Assembly: GCA_947471245.1 (NCBI GenBank)
Contig: CANIXM010000151.1
Span: 1-5,492, forward strand
Source of the DNA: Paludibacteraceae bacterium
GTDB lineage: Bacteria > Bacteroidota > Bacteroidia > Bacteroidales > Paludibacteraceae
Direction: 5' to 3'
DNA: 5,492 bases
Positions 1-5,492 of the stretch are shown piece after piece (positions within the stretch are counted from its first letter, which is position 1; every line of letters begins with the position of its first letter). A program made the position numbers and the translations under genes. Below the pieces are notes generated by a model. It saw nothing but the letters and a program-made list of their open reading frames with translations, searched no databases and had not been told where the DNA came from.

Positions 1-1181
1 ACAAACGGTTTATATAGTTCGGCTGCCATGTCTTTAGGCAAACCGCATTCGTGCATTTTTAATTCTGGTCCTACGACGATTACCGAACGAGCTGAATAAT
101 CCACACGTTTACCCAACAAGTTTTGACGGAAACGACCTTGCTTTCCTTTCAATGAATCAGAAAGTGATTTCAACGGACGGTTAGCGTCAGTTTTTACGGC
201 ACTGGATTTACGTGAGTTGTCAAACAATGAATCCACAGCCTCTTGAAGCATACGTTTTTCATTACGTAGGATTACTTCTGGAGCTTTGATTTCTATCAGA
301 CGTTTCAGACGGTTATTACGAATAATCACACGGCGATACAAGTCATTCAAATCCGATGTTGCAAATCGACCACCATCTAGTGGCACCAATGGACGCAATT
401 CGGGTGGAATAACTGGTATTATCTTGATAATCATCCACTCTGGCTTATTTCTAAGTTTAGAGGCACGGAATGATTCTACGATTTGAAGACGTTTTAATGC
501 TTCATTTTTGCGTTGTTGAGAAGTGTCATTATTGGCTTTATGACGTAGGTCATACGACAATGCATCCAGGTCCAAACGAGCCAATAGATCATAAACCGCA
601 TCAGCACCCATTTTGGCGATGAATTTGTTTGGATCAGTGTCTTCCAACAATTGGTTTTCACGTGGCAGTGCCTCCAAGATATCCAAGTATTCATCCTCGC
701 TAAGTAGTTCACCCAATGCGATATTTTCACCATTTTCAAGAATACCTCCTTGAATGATGACGTATTTCTCGTAATAGATGATTGAATCTAATTTTTTGGT
801 GGGCATTCCTAGTAAGTAGCCAATTTTATTTGGCAACGAACGGAAATACCAAATGTGTGCTACTGGAACCACCAATTGAATGTGTCCCATGCGCTCACGA
901 CGTACTTTTTTCTCTGTCACTTCCACCCCACAGCGGTCGCAGACAATGCCTTTGTAACGAATACGTTTGTATTTACCACAATGACATTCGAAGTCCTTAG
1001 TAGGACCAAAAATGCGCTCGCAGAACAATCCGTCACGCTCTGGTTTGTATGTACGATAGTTGATGGTTTCAGGCTTTAGGACCTCACCACTCGATAATTT
1101 TAGAATTTCCTCTGGCGATGCTAAGCCAATGGATATTTTATTAAAATTACTCTTTATCTTATTATCATTTTTAAAAGCCAT
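1..1181 (-). CDS. rpoC: RNA polymerase subunit beta' (RpoC), N-terminal 393 codons, cut by the window edge
   Basis: Beta' is one half of the RNA polymerase active-site cleft and carries the catalytic magnesium. The reading frame opens at ATG 1181-1179 (MAFKNDNKIK) and runs without a stop to the left edge, ending in ELYKPF. Visible in order: the zinc-binding domain with Cys66, Cys68, Cys81 and Cys84 (CHCGKYKRIRYKG then CDRCG); the lid near residues 252-264; the clamp-helix coiled coil at about 262-310 (ELRPLVPLDGGRF, NDLYRRV, RNNRLKRL), the main sigma-binding surface in known polymerases; the rudder region to about 325; and the switch-2 segment at about 334-370 (NRPLKSL, GKQGRFRQNLLGKRVDYS, ARSVIVVGP). 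The catalytic NADFDGD loop lies beyond the edge. Family members are about 1400 aa or more in this phylum, so roughly a quarter is present. No frameshift or internal stop is seen. It follows rpoB after 100 nt and is presumably cotranscribed. The leader (AAAACAGAGAT before ATG) has no clear Shine-Dalgarno, as usual in Bacteroidota. Confidence 0.98.
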   Translation of the reverse strand, partial: MAFKNDNKIKSNFNKISIGLASPEEILKLSSGEVLKPETINYRTYKPERDGLFCERIFGPTKDFECHCGKYKRIRYKGIVCDRCGVEVTEKKVRRERMGHIQLVVPVAHIWYFRSLPNKIGYLLGMPTKKLDSIIYYEKYVIIQGGILENGENIALGELLSEDEYLDILEALPRENQLLEDTDPNKFIAKMGADAVYDLLARLDLDALSYDLRHKANNDTSQQRKNEALKRLQIVESFRASKLRNKPEWMIIKIIPVIPPELRPLVPLDGGRFATSDLNDLYRRVIIRNNRLKRLIEIKAPEVILRNEKRMLQEAVDSLFDNSRKSSAVKTDANRPLKSLSDSLKGKQGRFRQNLLGKRVDYSARSVIVVGPELKMHECGLPKDMAAELYKPF

Positions 1182-1241
1182 ATCTCTGTTTTATAAAGAG
1201 TTATAAGATTTATAATTGTAAATTGTCAGTTGAATATATTG
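1182..1241. other. AT-rich rpoC leader with spaced TTATAA repeats
   Basis: This part of the rpoB-rpoC gap is strongly AT-rich. The palindromic hexamer TTATAA occurs three times, at 1191-1196, 1201-1206 and 1210-1215, spaced about 10 and 9 bases. AATTGT occurs twice, at 1214-1219 and 1221-1226. A 4-bp CTCT/AGAG inverted repeat (1184-1187 with 1197-1200) sits directly upstream of the rpoC start. I could not find a Bacteroidota-type promoter (TTG, about 20 nt, TAnnTTTG) on the minus strand here. The likely role is only an unstructured, A/T-rich translation leader suited to initiation without a Shine-Dalgarno. The repeats may be chance in AT-rich sequence. Confidence 0.35.
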
Positions 1242-1283
1242 GGTATCATCCACACCAAACTGATGGGGATGATACCTTTTTTT
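1242..1283 (+). terminator. Intercistronic hairpin after rpoB; terminator-shaped only for antisense (+) transcription
   Basis: A perfect 10-bp inverted repeat, GGTATCATCC at 1242-1251 and GGATGATACC at 1267-1276, encloses a 15-nt loop (1252-1266). On the + strand the stem is followed at once by seven Ts (1277-1283), the form of an intrinsic terminator. On the minus strand, the direction of rpoB-rpoC transcription, the As come before the stem, between it and the rpoB stop (TAA 1284-1282), and the bases after the stem (CAATATATTC) are not a U-run. As sense RNA it would therefore be a plain stem-loop 5 nt after the rpoB stop, perhaps affecting mRNA processing or stability, while as antisense RNA it could stop transcription entering rpoB from the rpoC side. 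The inverted repeat is seen directly; either function is inference. The stem is half G+C, so its strength is moderate. Confidence 0.5.
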
Positions 1284-4200
1284 AATCCAAGCTGATACTT
1301 AATCCCAACCCACGAAGCTCATGTAACAATACATTGAGTGATTCAGGGATACCTGGAGCTGGCATTGGGTCGCCTTTTACGATTGCTTCGTAAGTACGGG
1401 CTCTACCCATCACATCATCCGATTTTACAGTCAATATTTCTTGAAGAATGTGAGCAGCACCGAATGCTTCAAGTGCCCAAACCTCCATTTCTCCAAAACG
1501 CTGACCACCGAATTGTGCTTTACCTCCAAGTGGTTGTTGAGTAATAAGTGAGTAAGGTCCGATAGAACGAGCATGCATTTTGTCTTCCACCATGTGACCT
1601 AGTTTCAGCATGTAGATAACTCCTACAGTAGCTGTTTGGTCAAATCGGTCACCAGTACCACCATCATATAGATAGGTTTTACCGTAATTTGGCACACCTG
1701 CTTTTTCAGTCCAGTGGTTCAGGTCATCAAGTGAGGCACCGTCAAAAATTGGAGTAGCAAAAGTGACACCCAATGATTTTCCTGCCCATCCTAGCACCGT
1801 TTCAAATATCTGTCCAAGGTTCATACGTGAAGGTACACCTAGTGGGTTCAATACGATGTCCACTGGAGTTCCATCCTCAAGGAATGGCATATCTTCTTGA
1901 CGAACAATACGTGATACAATACCCTTGTTACCGTGACGTCCTGCCATTTTATCACCCACGCGAATCTTACGTTTTTTAGCAATATATACCTTCGCTATCT
2001 GAACAATACCATTTGGAAGTTCATCACCAATGGTAATGTTGAATTTTTGACGTTTGATTTGAGCATCAAGTTCTTTGTGCTTTTTCAGGTAGTTCATAAT
2101 CAACTCTTTTACTAATTCATTTTTCGATGAATCGGTAGTCCAGTTGCTCAATTGTACTGCTGAATAGTCAATCTCACGTAGACGCTCTATTGTAAATTTG
2201 CTGTTTTTAGAGATAACATCAGATTTCAAGAAATCTTTTACACCAGCAGATGTTTTGTCTGCAAGAAGTGTTATCAGTTTATCCAACAAGGTGTTACGAA
2301 GAATAGCTGCTTGATTTTCAAATTCCTCATCCAGTCTAGGCAAAATGGCTTTATCTGCCAATTTTGATTTGCGATTCTTTTGAGCTTTTGAGAACAAACG
2401 TTTCCCGATTACTACACCCGAAAGTGATGGAGTTGCCTTCAATGATGCATCTTTCACATCACCTGCTTTGTCACCAAAAATAGCACGAAGTAATTTTTCT
2501 TCAGGAGAAGGATCTGATTCTCCTTTCGGAGTAATTTTACCAATGATGATATCACCTGGCTCAATACGAGCACCGATACGAATGATACCGTTTTCGTCCA
2601 AGTCTTTTGTAGCATCTTCACTTACGTTCGGTATATCAGATGTAAATTCTTCTACACCACGTTTTGTCTCGCGTACATCCAACAATTGTTCTACCACGTG
2701 AATAGATGTAAATACATCATCACGCACCACACGCTCATTGATTACAATCGCATCCTCAAAGTTGTAACCTTTCCATGGCATGAAGGCCACTTTTAGGTTT
2801 TTACCAATCGCCAATTCACCGTTTTGGGTAGCATAACCTTCAGACAAGATTTGTCCTGCAGTCACTTTATCACCTCGACGAACCAGTGGACGCAAGTCAA
2901 TAGTCGTGTTTTGATTTGTTTTCTGGAATTTTGGGAATTTATATTCTTTCACAGCAGATTCGAAGCTTACAAACTCTTCATCTTCTGTTCTGTCATAACG
3001 AATCTTGATACAATCTGCATCTACATATTCTACTATACCTGTGCCTTCGGCAGTGATTTGAGTACGTGAGTCACGTATCAACTGTGCCTCGATACCAGTA
3101 CCTACAATTGGTGCTTCGCAACGCAACAATGGCACTGCTTGACGCATCATGTTTGATCCCATCAATGCACGGTTGGCATCATCATGCTCCAAGAATGGAA
3201 TAAGTGCTGCTGCGATAGATGCAATTTGTGATGGAGATACATCCATTAAGTTGACCTCTTGTCCAGTAACTACTGGGAAGTCAGCACCAAGACGAGACTT
3301 CACTTTCGACAAAATAAATTTTCCATTGTCGTCCAATGGAGCATTACCTTGTGCAATGATGAGGTTTTCTTCTTCCTCAGCTGTGAAGTATTCGATACCT
3401 GCATCGCGTGTATCTACTACCGAATCAGTTACTTTACGATATGGAGTTTCAATAAACCCAAGGTCATTGATTTTGGCATAAATACAAAGTGAAGATATCA
3501 AACCGATGTTTGGACCTTCAGGAGTTTCAATCGGACATAGACGACCGTAGTGCGTGTAGTGAACGTCACGTACCTCAAAGCCTGCTCGCTCGCGCGAAAG
3601 ACCACCAGGTCCTAGGGCTGACATACGACGTTTGTGAGTTATCTCGGCCAATGGATTTTGTTGATCCATAAACTGCGACAAAGCATTGGTTCCAAAGAAT
3701 GAATTGATAACCGAAGAAATGCTTTTCGCATTGATCAAATCTATTGGAGTAAACACCTCATTGTCACGCACATTCATACGTTCACGGATGGTACGAGCCA
3801 TACGAGAAAGACCTACACCGAATTGATTATATAATTGTTCACCTACAGTACGAACGCGACGATTGCTCAAGTGGTCAATATCATCCACATCAGCCTTCGA
3901 ATTGATAAGTTCAATCAAGTACTTGATGATTTCGATAATATCTTCTTTCGTTAGAACTTTTACATCCTCGCTAGTAGTAAGATTTAATTTTCTATTAATT
4001 CTGTAACGTCCTACATTACCGAGGTCATAACGTTTTTCTGAGAAAAATAAGTTATTGATTACCTCACGAGCAGTAGAGTCATCAGCAGGAACAGCGTTTC
4101 TTAGCTGACGGTAGATATATAACACCGCTTCTTTCTCCGAGTTACTAGGGTCTTTTTGAAGGGTGTTGTAAATGATAGCATAATCATTTTGATTAGCATC

Positions 4201-5094
4201 TGACTTATGTAATAGAATGGTTTGAACGCCTGATTCCAAAATATCATCGATGTGACTATTTTCAATAATAGTTTCACGGTCAATGATTACTTCATTACGT
4301 TCAATAGATACTACCTCACCGGTGTCTTCATCCACAAAGTCTTCCAACCAAGTTTTAAGAACACGTGCAGCCAATTTTTGACCCACTGCCTTTTTCAAAC
4401 TAGTTTTATTCACTTTGATTTCTTCTGCTAAGTTAAAGATTTCCAAAATATCTTTGTCGCTTTCAAAACCAATAGCACGAAGTAGTGTAGTAACAGGTAA
4501 TTTCTTCTTACGGTCAATGTAAGCATACATCACATTGTTGATGTCAGTAGCAAACTCAATCCAAGAACCACGAAATGGAATGATACGAGCTGAATACAGC
4601 TTAGTACCATTGGCGTGAGTACTTTGACCAAAAAATACGCCAGGAGAACGGTGCAACTGAGATACAATAACACGTTCAGCACCATTAATCACAAAGGTGC
4701 CTTTGGCTGTCATATATGGGATAGGTCCTAAATATACATCCTGAATGACCGTATCAAAATCTTCATGATCTGGATCGGTACAATATAATTTTAATTTAGC
4801 TTTGAGGGGCACACTGTAGGTCAAACCACGCTCAATACACTCATCGATAGAATAGCGTGGAGGATCTACATAATAGTCAAGAAATTCAAGTATGAAGTTG
4901 TTTCTTGTATCTGCAATAGGAAAGTTTTCGGAAAAAACCTTATACAATCCCTCTGATTTTCTTTTTTCTGGAGCAGTGTCCATTTGAAAAAAGTCTTGGA
5001 ATGATTTGATTTGTACTTCTAAGAAATCTGGGTATTCCAGTTGGTTCTTAATCGAAGCAAAATTTATTCTTTGAGCTTTTGTAATTGACGACAT
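1282..5094 (-). CDS. rpoB: RNA polymerase subunit beta (RpoB), complete, 1270 aa
   Basis: Beta forms the other half of the polymerase cleft, binds the incoming NTP with beta', and is the rifampicin target. The frame is intact; 1270 aa is the usual length for this phylum. Motifs in order: N-terminal NFASIKNQLEYPDFLEVQIK; lobe/protrusion motifs FVINGAERV and QLHRSPGVFF; rifampicin cluster I with S473, Q474, D477, N480, H487, R490, S492 and L494 (LSQFMDQQNP, THKRRMSALGPGG), all matching the wild-type E. coli residues at these contacts; THYGRLCPIETPEGPNIGLI at about 514-533; MMRQAVPLLR; YNFED with the acidic pair E780-D781; the flap around 850-890 (TPKGESDPSPEEKLLRAIFG), which in known enzymes binds sigma region 4; a charged, variable segment at about 903-1035; GDKMAGRHGNKG with K1049 and K1057; KMHARS with H1175; and the C-terminal clamp GEMEVWALEA to ELRGLGLSISLD. 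The start is ATG 5094 (MSSITKAQRINF): the frame stays open upstream only to a TTG at 5127, and related Bacteroidales proteins begin at the MSS equivalent. TTTGAAA before ATG has no Shine-Dalgarno. Lies between rplL and rpoC. Confidence 0.99.
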   Translation of the reverse strand: MSSITKAQRINFASIKNQLEYPDFLEVQIKSFQDFFQMDTAPEKRKSEGLYKVFSENFPIADTRNNFILEFLDYYVDPPRYSIDECIERGLTYSVPLKAKLKLYCTDPDHEDFDTVIQDVYLGPIPYMTAKGTFVINGAERVIVSQLHRSPGVFFGQSTHANGTKLYSARIIPFRGSWIEFATDINNVMYAYIDRKKKLPVTTLLRAIGFESDKDILEIFNLAEEIKVNKTSLKKAVGQKLAARVLKTWLEDFVDEDTGEVVSIERNEVIIDRETIIENSHIDDILESGVQTILLHKSDANQNDYAIIYNTLQKDPSNSEKEAVLYIYRQLRNAVPADDSTAREVINNLFFSEKRYDLGNVGRYRINRKLNLTTSEDVKVLTKEDIIEIIKYLIELINSKADVDDIDHLSNRRVRTVGEQLYNQFGVGLSRMARTIRERMNVRDNEVFTPIDLINAKSISSVINSFFGTNALSQFMDQQNPLAEITHKRRMSALGPGGLSRERAGFEVRDVHYTHYGRLCPIETPEGPNIGLISSLCIYAKINDLGFIETPYRKVTDSVVDTRDAGIEYFTAEEEENLIIAQGNAPLDDNGKFILSKVKSRLGADFPVVTGQEVNLMDVSPSQIASIAAALIPFLEHDDANRALMGSNMMRQAVPLLRCEAPIVGTGIEAQLIRDSRTQITAEGTGIVEYVDADCIKIRYDRTEDEEFVSFESAVKEYKFPKFQKTNQNTTIDLRPLVRRGDKVTAGQILSEGYATQNGELAIGKNLKVAFMPWKGYNFEDAIVINERVVRDDVFTSIHVVEQLLDVRETKRGVEEFTSDIPNVSEDATKDLDENGIIRIGARIEPGDIIIGKITPKGESDPSPEEKLLRAIFGDKAGDVKDASLKATPSLSGVVIGKRLFSKAQKNRKSKLADKAILPRLDEEFENQAAILRNTLLDKLITLLADKTSAGVKDFLKSDVISKNSKFTIERLREIDYSAVQLSNWTTDSSKNELVKELIMNYLKKHKELDAQIKRQKFNITIGDELPNGIVQIAKVYIAKKRKIRVGDKMAGRHGNKGIVSRIVRQEDMPFLEDGTPVDIVLNPLGVPSRMNLGQIFETVLGWAGKSLGVTFATPIFDGASLDDLNHWTEKAGVPNYGKTYLYDGGTGDRFDQTATVGVIYMLKLGHMVEDKMHARSIGPYSLITQQPLGGKAQFGGQRFGEMEVWALEAFGAAHILQEILTVKSDDVMGRARTYEAIVKGDPMPAPGIPESLNVLLHELRGLGLSISLD

Positions 5095-5140
5095 TTTCAA
5101 AGAGGTTAGAAGGTGCTGTGAACTCAATTATTTTATAGAC

Positions 5141-5183
5141 AGAAAAAGGTTTAGAATCCCTCAACTAAGAGGGAATCTAAACC
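5141..5183 (-). terminator. Strong hairpin plus T-run between rplL and rpoB: probable attenuator or partial terminator
   Basis: On the transcribed strand the arms are GGTTTAGATTCCCTC (5183 down to 5169) and GAGGGATTCTAAACC (5162 down to 5148), pairing 14 of 15 positions with one internal T/T mismatch and a 6-nt loop (TTAGTT). The stem base is followed directly by TTTTTCT (5147 to 5141). This is the form of an intrinsic terminator, and it begins 23 nt after the rplL stop and ends 47 nt before the rpoB start. Because rpoB and rpoC follow in the same direction and no convincing promoter is visible in the gap, full termination is unlikely. A partial terminator that lowers polymerase output relative to L7/L12 is the best reading. 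E. coli has a functional attenuator at the same place in the operon. The short, C-interrupted T-run also suggests incomplete stopping. A role in RNA processing is the alternative. Confidence 0.72.
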
Positions 5184-5188
5184 ACAGA

Positions 5189-5201
5189 CCTGATAATCAG
5201 G
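5189..5201 (-). other. Small stem-loop just after the rplL stop
   Basis: The sequence CCTGATTATCAGG on the minus strand is an inverted repeat with 5 bp and a TTA triloop, beginning 6 nt after the rplL stop codon. It precedes the larger hairpin (5148-5183), with only 5 nt between them, so the two would form a tandem stem-loop pair in the rplL 3' region. There is no T-run after it, so it is not a terminator by itself. It might protect the rplL 3' end or influence folding of the larger stem. A 5-bp stem is short enough to be chance. Confidence 0.35.
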
Positions 5202-5206
5202 CAATT

Positions 5207-5492
5207 TTATTTAAGTTCAACTTCAGCTCCGCCTTCAGTAAGTTGTTTTTGTAAAGCATCAGCTTCGTCTTTAGTAACACCTTCTTTGATAACAGAAGGA
5301 GCAGCATCAACCATATCTTTAGCTTCTTTCAAGCCAAGACCTGTCAATTCTTTTACTAATTTTACGATAGCCAATTTATTAGCACCGGCTGCTTTTAATA
5401 CTACATCAAAAGATGTTTTTTCTTCTACTACTTCAGCAGCAGCTACAGGACCTGCAGCAACAGCAACGGCTGCAGCAGCTGGTTCGATACCA
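5207..5492 (-). CDS. rplL: Ribosomal protein bL12 (L7/L12), C-terminal 94 codons, cut by the window edge
   Basis: L7/L12 forms the multi-copy flexible stalk of the 50S subunit, which recruits translation GTPases such as EF-Tu and EF-G. The frame is open from the right edge to TAA at 5209-5207. The visible part begins in the Ala/Val/Gly/Pro-rich hinge (GIEPAAAAVAVAAGPVAAAE), then enters the globular C-terminal domain: EEKTSFDVVLKAAGANKLA, IVKLVKELTGLGLKEAKDMV, DAAPSVIKEGVTKDEADAL and the ending GGAEVELK. The GLGLKEAK segment is the highly conserved helix region that contacts GTPase factors. Full-length family members are about 120-125 aa, so about 30 N-terminal residues (the dimerisation part that binds uL10) are missing off the edge. 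No internal stop or frameshift is seen. It is upstream of rpoB in the same direction, separated by 112 nt that hold two stem-loops. Identification is firm. Confidence 0.97.
   Translation of the reverse strand, partial: GIEPAAAAVAVAAGPVAAAEVVEEKTSFDVVLKAAGANKLAIVKLVKELTGLGLKEAKDMVDAAPSVIKEGVTKDEADALQKQLTEGGAEVELK

Noticed and set aside
494..739. A minus-strand open frame of 81 codons inside rpoC, and a similar one at 4101-4283 inside rpoB.
   Set aside because: Both are out of frame with genes whose own frames are continuous and give conserved RpoC and RpoB sequence across these stretches, so there is no frameshift and no separate gene.
855..1079. Overlapping + strand open frames at 782-1000 and 855-1079.
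   Set aside because: They are antisense to the RpoC zinc-binding region, where the conserved Cys66/68/81/84 motif is read on the minus strand. No independent support exists for them.
1182..1281. A possible own promoter for rpoC.
   Set aside because: The closest match is TCAGTTTG inside the hairpin loop; it lacks the A of TAnnTTTG, and the nearest upstream TTG is at the wrong distance.
3149..3481. A 110-codon open frame on the + strand, with several others antisense to rpoB (for example 2468-2701 and 2824-3069).
   Set aside because: They lie wholly inside the conserved rpoB frame on the opposite strand, and their translations show no recognisable domain and have low-complexity, shadow-like composition. 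They are by-products of rpoB codon use.
5095..5147. A possible own promoter for rpoB (Bacteroidota TTG / TAnnTTTG type).
   Set aside because: The only TTTG near the start (CCTCTTTG) lacks the TA element and would leave almost no leader. No matching TTG at about 20 nt was found.
1..5492. Search for an undescribed system: mobile elements, CRISPR repeats, retron-like RNA, toxin-antitoxin or defence genes, or insertions splitting the genes.
   Set aside because: All but about 210 bases is accounted for by three conserved housekeeping genes in their usual order, with no inserted domain or repeat array visible. Only the intercistronic hairpins remain unexplained.
5430..5492. Repetitive GCT/GCA-rich stretch.
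   Set aside because: It encodes the normal Ala-rich hinge of L7/L12 and is not a separate repeat element.

Overview
The window is a stretch of the conserved ribosomal-protein / RNA-polymerase operon of a bacterium in the phylum Bacteroidota, most likely order Bacteroidales. The RpoB and RpoC sequences match, as I remember them, the Bacteroides/Parabacteroides-type proteins: an RpoB start beginning MSS, an RpoC start of the type MAFKNDNKIKSNF, and the signature VDYSARSVIVVGP in RpoC. The genes lack clear Shine-Dalgarno sequences and have A-rich leaders, which also fits Bacteroidota. Base composition is moderately AT-rich by eye. I cannot name a genus from sequence alone.

Everything coding is on the minus strand, so transcription runs from high to low coordinates: rplL (C-terminal 94 codons only, cut by the right edge), a 112-nt intercistronic gap, complete rpoB (5094 down to 1282, 1270 aa), a 100-nt intercistronic gap, then rpoC (first 393 codons, cut by the left edge). 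This is the standard rplL-rpoB-rpoC order. Together the genes supply the ribosome stalk protein L7/L12 and the two large catalytic subunits of RNA polymerase.

The two gaps hold the non-coding structure worth reading. After rplL there is a small hairpin, then a strong 15-bp imperfect stem followed by a T-run in the direction of transcription. This looks like an intrinsic terminator or attenuator between the stalk gene and the polymerase genes, comparable in place to the well-known E. coli rplL-rpoB attenuator. After rpoB there is a perfect 10-bp hairpin whose T-run lies on the opposite strand, so it has terminator form only for antisense transcription.

I found no mobile element, CRISPR array, RNA gene, defence gene or unknown protein. 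Apart from the intercistronic hairpins this is an ordinary, intact housekeeping locus, and I see no undescribed system in it.
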